Assembly: GCA_965603395.1 (NCBI GenBank)
Contig: CBFDCV010000001.1
Span: forward strand, 1-64,000
DNA: 64,000 bases
DNA from: CAYSWS01 sp965603395
Lineage (GTDB): Bacteria; Patescibacteriota; WWE3; UBA101185; UBA10185
Direction of reading: 5' to 3'
The notes beneath the pieces are model-generated. The model saw only the letters and a program-made list of their open reading frames with translations. It made no database searches and was not told where the DNA came from. The position numbers and the translations under genes were made by a program. Of the stretch, positions 8,936 to 17,187 are shown piece by piece; position 1 is the stretch's first letter, and every line of letters begins with the position of its first letter.

Positions 8936-10783
8936 CTACGACCTCGCCCTGGCGTACACCCTAAGCATTCCTTCACCAATTTTATCTTGTTTGTAGATTT
9001 CCATAACGGGAATTTCCGAAGTATTTTCTACATGAGGTCCGCCGCAAAATTCTTTACTCACCGCTTTGTCCAAATCTTCCCCAACGTAGTAAACCTTCAC
9101 TTGATCTCCGTATTTTTCGTTAAAAGCGTGAATGGCTCCGGTGGTTAATGCTTTTTCCTTTGGTAGTATTTCAAATTTTACAGGTAATGCTTCCTTTGCC
9201 ACTTTATTCATTACACTCTCAACTTCTTTTAACTCTTCATCCGTCATTTTTTGCGAATGATTAAAATCAAATCTTAGTCTTTCTCCGGTTATATTACTTC
9301 CGTGCTGCACAACCTGATCTCCCAACACCTTTCTCAGCCCCAAATGTAGTAGGTGGGTGGCTGTGTGGTACTTAAGCACTTGTTCCGAATGATCAGCTAG
9401 CCCTCCTTTAAATTTTTGCTCAGCTCCTGCACGTGATTTTTCCTTATGTTCTTCTTCCAATTTCTTATATTCAACGTCAAACGTATTCTTATGCTCTTCC
9501 TTCTGTATAACACCTTTTTCCACAAGATCCTCTTTGAACATCTCCACGGGATAACCCCAAGATTGGGAAGCATCAAAAGCCGCTTTTGACGGCGCTACTT
9601 CATCCACCATTGGTTTATCTAAAGCATCGATTACTTTTACCACTTTAGGCTTTGCCTTATCCAAAGTCTTCCTAAACTTATCTTCTTCCATAGAAAATGT
9701 CTTCTGAATATCCTCGATCCTGTCTTCCAACTCAGGATATAACCAAGAAAACATGTTTCCCGCTACGGGAACTAAGCTCACGGAAATGCCTTTTTCTAAT
9801 CCCAAGTTTCTTCCGGCCCTAACGATCCTTCTTAGTAATCTTCGCAAAATGTAACCTTGATCCTTATTACTTGGTAACACACTATCCATGGCCAAAAACA
9901 CAGCCGCTCTCATATGATCAGCAATGATTCTCATAGGTTTTTGCACTTCTCTCCCACCGCTCTCGTAATTCTTCCCGCTTAGCTCTTCAAGTTTTTGAAT
10001 AACTGTATGAAAATTATCGGTCAAATAAATGTCTTTGTGTCCTTGCACAACCATAGCCATTCTCTCTAGCCCACCGCCAAAATCTACATTCTTCTGGGGC
10101 AGTTCTTCCCACCCTGACGCAGTTTTCCTATACTGCATGAACACAGAATTACCAATTTCCAAAAATTCATCCTGAAACTCAGCCGGGTCTTTGCCAAAAC
10201 CGTCTCCCTCATCGCCAATATAATAAAAGACCTCGCTATCAGGGCCGCCCAGCTCACCCACTGCCTCACCACGCTGCCACCAGTTTTCTTCCTTACCATA
10301 AGAAAATATCCTTTCCCCCTCTTTAGCTTCAACCCCATATTTAACAAAAACCTTTTTTAAAATTTCCACAGAAACATCATCCTTTGGAGCGTCTTTATCT
10401 CCGGCAAACACAGAAGCGTACATTTTATTAATATCCAAGCCCAAATCACTTACTAAAAACTCAAAAACCCACTCCAACTGCTCTTTTTTAAAATAATCAC
10501 CCAAACTCCAGTTTCCCAGCATGTGAAAAGACGTTGTGTGTCTGTTTGTTTCTCCTACATTATCCAAATCTTCGAAAAATCTTAAGCATCTTTGCACATT
10601 CATAATTCTTTTACCTAAAGGGTGGGTCTCGCCGGATAAATAGGGGACTAAGGGAAACATGCCCGAATTGACATACAACAAAGTTGGGTCGTTTTCGGGC
10701 ACTAAAGATACGTTGGGAACCTGTTTGTGTCCTCTTTTTTCATAAAAGGCCAGATATTTTTGTAAAATCTCTTTAGAGTCCAT
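8936..10783 (-). CDS. alaS: Alanyl-tRNA synthetase, short form lacking the C-Ala domain
   Basis: The enzyme charges tRNA-Ala. The class II catalytic part starts MDSKEILQKYLAFYEKRGH and contains NSGMFPLVPYLSG and the motif-2-like region MNVQRCLRFFEDLDNVG, then ALADHMRAAVFL-type sequence. The editing (SAD) domain has HTATHLLH and ends with CGGPHV. The protein stops about 25 residues after that, so it is 615 residues against about 875 in E. coli; the C-terminal DHHA1/C-Ala domain is absent. The frame is open another 27 codons upstream, but that segment is the tRNA-Cys gene, so the start is the ATG at 10783, only 12 nt past the tRNA's CCA end. Confidence 0.95.
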   Translation of the reverse strand: MDSKEILQKYLAFYEKRGHKQVPNVSLVPENDPTLLYVNSGMFPLVPYLSGETHPLGKRIMNVQRCLRFFEDLDNVGETNRHTTSFHMLGNWSLGDYFKKEQLEWVFEFLVSDLGLDINKMYASVFAGDKDAPKDDVSVEILKKVFVKYGVEAKEGERIFSYGKEENWWQRGEAVGELGGPDSEVFYYIGDEGDGFGKDPAEFQDEFLEIGNSVFMQYRKTASGWEELPQKNVDFGGGLERMAMVVQGHKDIYLTDNFHTVIQKLEELSGKNYESGGREVQKPMRIIADHMRAAVFLAMDSVLPSNKDQGYILRRLLRRIVRAGRNLGLEKGISVSLVPVAGNMFSWLYPELEDRIEDIQKTFSMEEDKFRKTLDKAKPKVVKVIDALDKPMVDEVAPSKAAFDASQSWGYPVEMFKEDLVEKGVIQKEEHKNTFDVEYKKLEEEHKEKSRAGAEQKFKGGLADHSEQVLKYHTATHLLHLGLRKVLGDQVVQHGSNITGERLRFDFNHSQKMTDEELKEVESVMNKVAKEALPVKFEILPKEKALTTGAIHAFNEKYGDQVKVYYVGEDLDKAVSKEFCGGPHVENTSEIPVMEIYKQDKIGEGMLRVYARARS

Positions 10784-10795
10784 AACAACAATCTT

Positions 10796-10870
10796 TGGAG
10801 GCGCAGGGGGGAATCGAACCCCCGCATCGAGGTTTTGCAGACCCCAGCGTTTCCACTTCGCCACTGCGCC
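10796..10870 (-). tRNA. tRNA-Cys (anticodon GCA), CCA encoded
   Basis: Read on the minus strand, the 7-bp acceptor stem GGCGCAG/CTGCGCC pairs perfectly. The anticodon loop is CTGCAAA (anticodon GCA) on a GGGGT/ACCTC stem. The T arm is GGGGG-TTCGATT-CCCCC, the discriminator is U73 as usual for tRNA-Cys, and CCA is genomically encoded (10796-10798). The alaS start codon follows 12 nt later, so tRNA 3' processing would leave alaS with a very short leader. Confidence 0.96.
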
Positions 10871-10911
10871 TTGATTTAACGCTAAAATACAATTGATATT
10901 TTACCATTTAC

Positions 10912-12270
10912 ATGATAATTTACCTATGTAACATCCTGCCTAGCATAATTGATATGTCCATTTCGACTCTGCAAACTATTGATCGAAGGCCAAAGAAGTT
11001 CAAGCTTTCGAATATACTCATTTATATAACTGCAATACTCATTGCGTTGCTCTTGGTATTTTTCGGCAAAAGCATGTATATGTACTTGAAGGGATTGGGG
11101 GGTAAATCAGCCATTTCCGTAGATATAGCACACGGCAGGGCAGAAGTGTTCATAAACGATGAAAACATAGGAGTTACCCCGGCAGATTCTGAAGAAATTA
11201 AACCCGGCACTAACAAAGTAACCCTAAAATCATCTTCCCGGCAGTACGAAACAACCATTAACTTTTTATCCAATAGCGACAAGTACATTCATAAAGTGGG
11301 TATCTTCAGAGACCTTGGTGTGTCTGACCTATTCTCCTCAGGACAAGATTTATGGTTTGACGAAAGTACTTCGGAGGTGGTCTTGCGTATCATTTCTGAG
11401 CCTCCCGGTGCTTCAGTTTACATAGATAACACAGAGATTGGCAAAACACCCTATACTTCCAGTAAATTAACTGAAGGTGATTACGATCTGAGAGTGGAAA
11501 ATGTGAATTTTGAACCACAAAAAGCTAGGATCAGGATCCAAAAAGGGTACACATCTAATGTGGCGGTTAAACTTTTCCCTATGCCTGTACCTTCTACCAT
11601 CAATCTTTATAAGGGATCAGATAATTTATATGATATTTCGTCCGACAATAATCAGATAGTGGCTGACACTCAAACCTGGACCAAAGCTGTTATTTATTGG
11701 AATCAAACCAGAGGCGTTAACCTTGAAGGAGTGGGTTTGAACAAAGAGCTTGTTTTTGACTACTACCTTGATTACAAAGGTGATATTTACAATGCCCGCG
11801 GTGATTTGGTCACAGAACCTGAAGCTTTTGATGAGCTAAGATCCGCTGAAAAAGGTGCCTATTTGGGACGTTTTTCAGACGGCGAGGGGCTAACAGAGAT
11901 GGCTAGAGAAGCTTTGAAATCTTTTAAATCCTTACCTTCTATGGGAAACGGTGAGCCAAAAGTGAGAATACTACCAACCGGTTTAAGCTGGCTAAGGGTC
12001 AGAAGTGAACCTAGCACCGGATCTTCTGAAATAGCCAAGGTAGACGTTGGCCAAGAGTATGTTCTTGTGGAAGATGGGGTGGAATGGGTAAAAATAAAGG
12101 TCACAGAGACGGTACAAGGCTGGGTATCTAAAAGATACGTGGAGGACGTGGTAGTAAAGGTTGAGGAGGTACTTCCTCCGGCGACGGAAACTACTGAAAC
12201 ACCCGAAGAGATTCCGGAGGAGGGTACGGTTGAACCGGAACCCGTTGAGGAAGAAACACCGGCAACATAA
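10912..12270 (+). CDS. Membrane-anchored PEGA-SH3b surface protein
   Basis: The 452-residue protein has a short cytoplasmic N-terminus with basic residues, one membrane helix (about residues 33-52), then extracytoplasmic PEGA-type repeats. The clearest is SEPPGASVYIDNTEIGKTP (about residues 163-182); an earlier weaker copy reads GRAEVFINDENIGVTP. A bacterial SH3 domain follows near 358-412 (WLRVRSEPSTGSSEIAKVD ... VQGWVSKRYVE). The tail is Pro/Glu/Thr-rich. PEGA and SH3b modules bind or decorate cell-wall polymers, so a wall-associated role is likely. An in-frame ATG at 10954 (MSISTLQ) is an alternative start; a TATTTT box lies 9 nt before the ATG at 10912. It is divergent from tRNA-Cys/alaS and converges with the TPR gene, 2 bp apart. 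Confidence 0.75.
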   Translation: MIIYLCNILPSIIDMSISTLQTIDRRPKKFKLSNILIYITAILIALLLVFFGKSMYMYLKGLGGKSAISVDIAHGRAEVFINDENIGVTPADSEEIKPGTNKVTLKSSSRQYETTINFLSNSDKYIHKVGIFRDLGVSDLFSSGQDLWFDESTSEVVLRIISEPPGASVYIDNTEIGKTPYTSSKLTEGDYDLRVENVNFEPQKARIRIQKGYTSNVAVKLFPMPVPSTINLYKGSDNLYDISSDNNQIVADTQTWTKAVIYWNQTRGVNLEGVGLNKELVFDYYLDYKGDIYNARGDLVTEPEAFDELRSAEKGAYLGRFSDGEGLTEMAREALKSFKSLPSMGNGEPKVRILPTGLSWLRVRSEPSTGSSEIAKVDVGQEYVLVEDGVEWVKIKVTETVQGWVSKRYVEDVVVKVEEVLPPATETTETPEEIPEEGTVEPEPVEEETPAT

Positions 12271-12272
12271 AC

Positions 12273-12854
12273 CTATCTAAAGGACTCGTGCCACTCGACT
12301 ACATCATTTCTCATACTTTCTGCCTTTTCTTTTGTCTGATTGAAGTCTTCATCTTGACCTAGTTTTTTTTCATATTTGGCCACATCCGCATATAAGCCCA
12401 AATCGTTTTGGTAAGTGTTTTTTAATGAGTGATAATAAGTTCTTGCTACAGTCAGGTAGTCCAAGTTTACGTTTTTGTTTCCACCTACCTCATCCATAGC
12501 TCCGGAAGCCAAAAAGTAATACAAAGGGATAATATTTCTTAACGTAGCCAAGTTCTTGGGATTTAGATCATAGGCTTTCTCAAGACTTTTCAATATTTCT
12601 TCGCGTGTTTCGTCCTCATCGGCCCAAATAAGAGTGGCTAGAAGTATTTTTGCTTTTTGTCTTGTGTACGCAGGCTCTCTGCTATTTAGTTTTATAGCAC
12701 TTACTATATGACCCGCCGCATCCTCCAATTGCCCGGTTTCCAATTCACTTTTTGAGGCGGTGTAATAAATATCGGCAAAATAGAGATTTATGAATTTGCC
12801 CATCAAAGTAAGATACATACCTACCACTATGAATAACAATATTGTTCTAAGCAT
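12273..12854 (-). CDS. Membrane-anchored TPR-like protein
   Basis: One membrane helix near the N-terminus is followed by tandem helix pairs that look like TPR repeats (SELETGQLEDAAGHIVSAIKL, SREPAYTRQKAKILLATLIW, LKSLEKAYDLNPKNLATLRN). The arrangement 'helix, FADIYYTASKSELETGQ, TPR' resembles the C-terminal part of long O-antigen-ligase/TPR proteins in CPR genomes. An O-antigen-ligase-like gene without such a tail lies 400 bp upstream on the same strand, separated by an alkyltransferase-like gene on the other strand. An in-frame ATG 9 nt upstream (12863) overlaps a TATAAT box, so I prefer the ATG at 12854, which sits 7 nt after that box. Confidence 0.6.
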   Translation of the reverse strand: MLRTILLFIVVGMYLTLMGKFINLYFADIYYTASKSELETGQLEDAAGHIVSAIKLNSREPAYTRQKAKILLATLIWADEDETREEILKSLEKAYDLNPKNLATLRNIIPLYYFLASGAMDEVGGNKNVNLDYLTVARTYYHSLKNTYQNDLGLYADVAKYEKKLGQDEDFNQTKEKAESMRNDVVEWHESFR

Positions 12855-12908
12855 TAAGTACATTATATCCCGCTACGCCCGGTGCATCGAGTGCGATAAA
12901 ATATTACC

Positions 12909-13283
12909 GTGTCTAAATTTGTAAATAAGGTACTGGAAATTGTGTACATGATTCCCCAAGGACAGGTAGTTAGTTATGGACAAGTGGCGCTCATGGCAGG
13001 CATTCCTAGGGGTGCTCGATTTGTGGGCGGTGTTTTGCACTTCCGGGGTGAAAACACTCCGTGGTGGAGAGTAATAAATAATGCCGGAAGAATAAGTACA
13101 ACGTGCCAGGAACATACAGCCACTATGCAAAAGAAAAGGCTGCTTTCAGAAGGTGTAAGAGTTGATAAAAAGCTAAACATAGATATTGAAAAGTATCGAT
13201 GGAGACCTGAACCGGATGTACTGGAAAAACTAGAGCTTAAAGATGATTACATACAAAAGATCATGGAGAAGTATCTGTTTTGA
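12909..13283 (+). CDS. Alkyltransferase-like (ATL) MGMT-family protein
   Basis: The 124-residue protein has the DNA-binding and base-flipping half of O6-methylguanine methyltransferase: VNKVLEIVYMIPQGQVVSYGQVA, then IPRGARFVGGVLH (arginine finger region), then TPWWRVINNAGRIS. The methyl-accepting motif PCHR is PWWR (Trp52-Trp53), so it cannot transfer alkyl groups to Cys. ATL proteins of this kind bind O6-alkylguanine and flag it for excision repair. Translation starts at a GTG 6 nt after a TAAAAT box, implying a leaderless mRNA. Its 3' end overlaps the convergent O-antigen-ligase-like gene by 23 bp. Confidence 0.85.
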   Translation: MSKFVNKVLEIVYMIPQGQVVSYGQVALMAGIPRGARFVGGVLHFRGENTPWWRVINNAGRISTTCQEHTATMQKKRLLSEGVRVDKKLNIDIEKYRWRPEPDVLEKLELKDDYIQKIMEKYLF

Positions 13284-14472
13284 TCAACACTAACCACAAC
13301 CAAAATAATAAGCTTGTACATACGGTAGGCCAACCAAAAATGTTGGTGGCATAAAATCCTACTAAGCCTGCCGCTAGAAAAGTATCCTTGGTTTTAAGCG
13401 CCCTTACCATAATTAGAAAATAAATCACCAAAGCTACCACACCGGACTCAACCAATATTTCTAAATAATAATTGTGCGGTTTATTTAAAATAAAATCCCA
13501 CTCAGAAGAATAGTTTAAAAAATCCTCTCTGAAAAACGGGAACTGATAAGGAAAGGTCTCCGGACCTGTGCCAAGCAAAAAGTTTTTGGGGCTTGAAAAG
13601 GCCATTCTTATGCTACCCTTCCACAAACCCAGCCTGATCAACCCCGGATCTGACACATTATAGCTTTGCGGATCTGTGCTTAAAGTAAGTGCGTCTGAAA
13701 TTCTTTCTTTAAAGAAAGAGATGTTAAAAACGCTAAAAATTATGAAAACAAAAACAGCTAATAATCCCCACCTATTTAATACCTTCCTCCTAAATTTAAT
13801 AGTCAAAAACACCAACCCCGCCGCAAGACCTACCAACCCCGATAGTGAATGAGCAAACCACAGGTTAATGAAGGCGATCAAAAAAGTAGTTGTCCAGAAA
13901 TACTTTTTCAGATTCTCATCTGCTTTTAAAATTCTGTCTATCAACAAAGGTAGCAAAAACACAAGATAGGCCGCCAACCAGTTGGGCTGTCCTAATGTCG
14001 ATGATATTCTATTTTGTTCGAATATCTGAAATATCCCGTAAAGAGAAACCGGAAAAACACTTAAACAAATTAGGTCCTTTAAGGTTTCCGCCTTTTTGCC
14101 ATCGATAAAATTAATGCCCACCAAATAAATACCAAAAAATATTAGGAAGGACACCAACCCTCCGTTAAATCTTGAGTAGTAACCCCAAACGGAGGTATAA
14201 GAATGAGAAGAGAACAGGGTAGATAATGAGATAATTCCCAAATAGAGTAGTATTTCTTTACCGGGAAATACCACTTTTTTTCCTCCAAACAAAAGCCTCA
14301 ACAACAACCAAAGAAACACAATAGTGCTTCCTACAATATAAACAGATGTCATTTTTGGAAATTCGTAGGCCTCGGCAGTGAAATTACTAAACACTAAAGG
14401 TGTAAAAAAGCCCAGAGATAAAAATAGGCCCAAAATAACCTTACTGATAGTAACTTTCAGCTGACTGTTCAT
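13261..14472 (-). CDS. O-antigen ligase-like (Wzy_C/WaaL family) membrane protein
   Basis: The 403-residue protein has about ten hydrophobic helices and a large outside loop before the last pair (LLGTGPETFPYQFPFFREDF, then NKPHNYYLEILVESGVVALV). The conserved His in NKPHNYYLE and the upstream Arg-rich loop match the WaaL/Wzy_C family, which polymerises glycans or transfers them to an acceptor. The protein ends right after its last helix. A TATAAT box ends 9 nt before the start ATG. The gene converges with and overlaps the ATL gene by 23 bp; the TPR gene beyond that could be its detached tail. Confidence 0.75.
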   Translation of the reverse strand: MNSQLKVTISKVILGLFLSLGFFTPLVFSNFTAEAYEFPKMTSVYIVGSTIVFLWLLLRLLFGGKKVVFPGKEILLYLGIISLSTLFSSHSYTSVWGYYSRFNGGLVSFLIFFGIYLVGINFIDGKKAETLKDLICLSVFPVSLYGIFQIFEQNRISSTLGQPNWLAAYLVFLLPLLIDRILKADENLKKYFWTTTFLIAFINLWFAHSLSGLVGLAAGLVFLTIKFRRKVLNRWGLLAVFVFIIFSVFNISFFKERISDALTLSTDPQSYNVSDPGLIRLGLWKGSIRMAFSSPKNFLLGTGPETFPYQFPFFREDFLNYSSEWDFILNKPHNYYLEILVESGVVALVIYFLIMVRALKTKDTFLAAGLVGFYATNIFGWPTVCTSLLFWLWLVLIKTDTSP

Positions 14473-14495
14473 GATATTATTATTATAACTCGCTA

Positions 14496-14556
14496 TGCTC
14501 GTTCTAATAAGCTGGTGATTTCAACCCACTGTGCTCGTTCTAATAAGCTGGTGATT
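14496..14556. repeat. 25-bp direct repeat, two copies 36 bp apart
   Basis: The 25-mer starting TGCTCGTTCTAATAAG and ending GGTGATT occurs identically at 14496-14520 and 14532-14556 in the gap between divergent genes. The 11 bp between copies differ. The second copy runs straight into a TATAAC box before the ATG at 14567. It may be a duplicated operator or a slippage product. Confidence 0.8.
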
Positions 14557-14566
14557 ATAACCTGCC

Positions 14567-15142
14567 ATGATATCTAGAACTCTAGTCAGACTAATAGACC
14601 AGGCCATAGTACCCGCAATACTCCTATTGTGTACTAGATTTGTGTCGGTGGTAATGCTGACTTATCTTTATGGAATTAAGTTTTCCGTTTCAGCCTCCGG
14701 ATTTATTTTCAGCAACTCACAAGACTATTTGTTTATAAACTCTTATTCTACCTTGGCTATGATCGTGATCTTGGGATCGGGTCTTTTGTACATTTTGGTC
14801 AAAGCTTTATATTTTCATGATACCCATATCAGCCCTCGTTTAACCACAAAGCTTTTTCATCACAGGCTAGCTACTCTAATTCAAAGCTCTTTTGAGCTGT
14901 ACTCACAAGGCGTTATCTGGCTCATCTATTTATACCTGATCAGCGCCGTGTCCATCATACTTGCGGTTTTTGACTACACCTACGGATGGATTCCCGTAGT
15001 GGCAGTTTTTCTGTGCGGAATCTCCACCATAGTTTTGATCATTGATGTAGAAAAAGAGCTGGAAGGCTTAGAGTCCGACTACCACGAAGAAGAAACTCCC
15101 GTAGGCATTCAGTTAGGAAAAAAGTATGGATTACGATCATAA
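14567..15142 (+). CDS. Integral membrane protein of unknown function
   Basis: This 191-residue protein has about four hydrophobic helices (near residues 12-35, 58-80, 112-132 and 140-160) and a soluble acidic C-terminal tail (DVEKELEGLESDYHEEETP). I do not recognise a family. A TATAAC box lies 5 nt before the ATG. The next gene starts inside its 3' end with a 17-bp overlap, so the two are very probably made together. Confidence 0.6.
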   Translation: MISRTLVRLIDQAIVPAILLLCTRFVSVVMLTYLYGIKFSVSASGFIFSNSQDYLFINSYSTLAMIVILGSGLLYILVKALYFHDTHISPRLTTKLFHHRLATLIQSSFELYSQGVIWLIYLYLISAVSIILAVFDYTYGWIPVVAVFLCGISTIVLIIDVEKELEGLESDYHEEETPVGIQLGKKYGLRS

Positions 15143-15413
15143 AAAGGTGGACAAAGTAGGCAAAGTAATAGTTGATTCCTTATTGTTGGTGCTGTTATGG
15201 GCCATTTTAGCCCTACCAGTAAGCACTTTTTCCTTGATAAAACTTGATACTTCCGGCAATGACGTGCTTTCCGGGCAGAATGCACGAGAAGTTCCTGTTG
15301 TAAACAAGGATGACCAAACTAAAACCGTCAGGGATTTAGAGAGCAATACAGGGGACTTGATCGAAAGAATTAACAGCTATTCAGAAGATAAGCGGGAAAA
15401 CGTAGAGAACTAG
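15126..15413 (+). CDS. Small single-pass membrane protein of unknown function
   Basis: The 95-residue product has a charged start (MDYDHKKVDKVGKV), one hydrophobic helix (about residues 17-38) and a polar, charged tail. The sequence after the helix could be outside the cell. No family is recognised. It overlaps the upstream membrane protein by 17 bp and converges with the UbiA-like gene, overlapping it by 33 bp. Confidence 0.55.
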   Translation: MDYDHKKVDKVGKVIVDSLLLVLLWAILALPVSTFSLIKLDTSGNDVLSGQNAREVPVVNKDDQTKTVRDLESNTGDLIERINSYSEDKRENVEN

Positions 15414-16325
15414 AAGGATAAAAGATACCCACAAAATTACCGAGAATAATAAAGGTGCGTCCGACAACAAAACTCTAGCGGGAGATTCGCCTTCCTTTTT
15501 TTCGTAAATGACATATAGGTATCTGCCCACACCGTAAATAACAATGGGAATAGACAACATCATCCATTTGGGACTACTAAGAATTGAGGGTAGAAACGGT
15601 ACTAAAGTTCTGGAAAAGATTTCCGGTGAAATATAAAATACAAATAAAGAATATGTAATTATCGAATAAGTAGCTGACATGGAAATCATGCTGTCCAGCA
15701 GGTTGTCCGGATAATGTTTTAAGGTTTCTCTTGTTTCTCCTGTTTCTTTGCCTAAGTATTTAGCCAGCAAAGTTTTTTCTGATCTTCTTTTTCCAAAAGC
15801 TAGTAGGAGTGATAACCCTATTACCGCCAGTGTCATCCAAGAAGAGACGGAGGTTTCAGAGGCAAATCCACCGGCAAAAACCCTTATCACAAAAAGGGTA
15901 GCGATGGTTAAAGAGTCTAATATAATGATGTTTTTTATGTACAACGTATATACAATTTGTATGAGAATATAAGTAATAATGGCAAAGGTAAAAAAGGTCC
16001 CGATAAAGCTAACGGAATATATTATCGAACCAAAAACCAAACCAAACGCTATGATCCAAGCTATTTTTTCTGATAATTTCCCTGAGGCAATAGGCCTATT
16101 CTTTTTTATGGGGTGTAAACGGTCTTTTGGTGCATCTATGATGTCATTGATAAAATAGGCTGCTGAAGACATAGCGCTAAAGGCGATAAAAGCCTGTGTG
16201 GTGTTAATAATTACAGATTGTTTGAAAAGTACCCCGGCAAATAAAGGCGCGGCAAATAGACTGAAGTTTTTCATCCACTGGCGCAGTCTGGCTGTTCTAA
16301 CTATCTGATAAATGGTTCCAATCAT
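15381..16325 (-). CDS. UbiA-family prenyltransferase, DPPR-synthase-like
   Basis: The protein of about 314 residues has eight or nine helices and the two Asp-rich UbiA motifs. The first is NDIIDAPKDRLHPIKKNRPIASG, which fits decaprenyl-phosphate phosphoribosyltransferase (NDxxDxxxDRxHPxKxxRPIASG) rather than quinone or heme enzymes. The second lies near YIKNIIILDSLTIATLFVIR. DPPR synthases make polyprenyl-phosphoryl-pentose donors for wall polysaccharides. I chose the ATG at 16325 (MIGTIYQIVRTARLRQWMKN), which sits 7 nt after a TATACT box; the frame is open 15 codons further upstream. Context with GT4, GT2 and ligase-like genes supports a glycan role. Confidence 0.75.
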   Translation of the reverse strand: MIGTIYQIVRTARLRQWMKNFSLFAAPLFAGVLFKQSVIINTTQAFIAFSAMSSAAYFINDIIDAPKDRLHPIKKNRPIASGKLSEKIAWIIAFGLVFGSIIYSVSFIGTFFTFAIITYILIQIVYTLYIKNIIILDSLTIATLFVIRVFAGGFASETSVSSWMTLAVIGLSLLLAFGKRRSEKTLLAKYLGKETGETRETLKHYPDNLLDSMISMSATYSIITYSLFVFYISPEIFSRTLVPFLPSILSSPKWMMLSIPIVIYGVGRYLYVIYEKKEGESPARVLLSDAPLLFSVILWVSFILLVLYVFPLIF

Positions 16326-16372
16326 TGGTTTAAGTATAAGCTTGGGTTGAAAAGTAAGCAAACAAAACAACG

Positions 16373-16401
16373 TTGTAACGGATGTTATATTAATGTATAT
16401 T
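16373..16401 (+). promoter_or_regulatory. Promoter of the small-gene island
   Basis: TTGTAA (16373-16378) and TATATT (16396-16401) are spaced by 17 bp. Transcription would start near 16408, leaving a leader of about 28 nt with an AAGGGAGGG Shine-Dalgarno site before the ATG at 16436. This differs from the leaderless pattern of most genes here. Confidence 0.55.
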
Positions 16402-16435
16402 GTGACTTAATCTAAAAGCAAAGGGAGGGAATACC

Positions 16436-16654
16436 ATGACCGAGCTAGTAAAGGTTGTTATTTCGTATGGTTGCGGAAGCGATGTAAAGACCAAGGAAGA
16501 TGATAGTTATGTTTTCCACGAACCGCCGGTTGAGGGCACAACGTTTGAGTATGACACCCATTCGTGCAGAATTGTTAAAGTGGTAGAACCCAAGAACGGT
16601 GGCAAGAAAACAGTTTTTGCTGTTCTAGATACAAAACCGGCGGGATCACAATAG
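16436..16654 (+). CDS. Small beta-rich protein of unknown function, strong RBS
   Basis: This 72-residue protein is predicted to be mostly short beta strands and turns, with no membrane helix. A GGAGG-type ribosome binding site sits at the ideal distance before the ATG. Its second half (EPPVEGTTFEYDTHSCRIVK) resembles the C-terminal part of the next protein (VIPRIGELFEYKNSFLEVVE), sharing P-x-x-G-x-x-F-E-Y followed by a hydrophobic strand. The two genes are 10 bp apart and the next also has a strong site. I do not recognise a family. Confidence 0.6.
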   Translation: MTELVKVVISYGCGSDVKTKEDDSYVFHEPPVEGTTFEYDTHSCRIVKVVEPKNGGKKTVFAVLDTKPAGSQ

Positions 16655-16664
16655 GAGGGAAGAA

Positions 16665-17183
16665 ATGAAAGCCAAAGTCTTTATCAAAGGTCTGGATTCA
16701 GATAGAGAAATACCGGATAAGTATTATTTTCCTATCGTAAACTGCCCGGGGGATGTTTCTGTTGGCGATATAGTCAGGTTTGATGGAAAAGCTTTTTACT
16801 ATTATCCCCACAACTTTGTAGTTACCCAAGTCTGGAGAAGTCTTAGGAGCTCTCTGATCGGGCAGTGGTGGTACTATTTAACAAAAGGTGGTCCGCCGCC
16901 CTGGGGGAAAAAAATTCAACTGGAAGTAAGTAGTGATCTAGACATACTCAAGAAAACCCAGGTCAAGATTGTAGTAAACACCTATGACTTAAAGGGTAAC
17001 CTTGTTGAAAAGAACACTGACTTTTTTGAAAGCTCGGTCTACGTAATACCAAGAATAGGTGAGCTCTTTGAGTACAAGAACAGCTTTCTTGAAGTTGTCG
17101 AAGTTAAACATCGTCCCGATTGGAAATACTCAATCATCATAACTCTTCGGCTGCTCGGCTTGTCGCCTGGTGACCTTAGCTAA
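16665..17183 (+). CDS. Small protein of unknown function sharing a domain with its upstream neighbour
   Basis: The 172-residue product appears to have two beta-rich units. The first contains VSVGDIVRFDGKAFYYYPH and the second PRIGELFEYKNSFLEVVEVK; each has a short 'P/V-x-x-G-x-x-hydrophobic' turn. A WYYLTKGGPPPWGK linker sits between them. No signal peptide or membrane helix is seen. The Shine-Dalgarno site is TAGGAGGGAAGAA before the ATG. It is followed by a strong hairpin. The function is unknown. Confidence 0.6.
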   Translation: MKAKVFIKGLDSDREIPDKYYFPIVNCPGDVSVGDIVRFDGKAFYYYPHNFVVTQVWRSLRSSLIGQWWYYLTKGGPPPWGKKIQLEVSSDLDILKKTQVKIVVNTYDLKGNLVEKNTDFFESSVYVIPRIGELFEYKNSFLEVVEVKHRPDWKYSIIITLRLLGLSPGDLS

Positions 17184-17187
17184 GTTT

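Noticed and set aside
10784..10864. 27-residue N-terminal extension of AlaRS
   Set aside because: The segment is the tRNA-Cys gene and its 3' spacer read in frame; the family start is at 10783.
14496..14556. CRISPR array
   Set aside because: Only two repeats with an 11-bp interval and no cas genes; the spacing is too short for a spacer.
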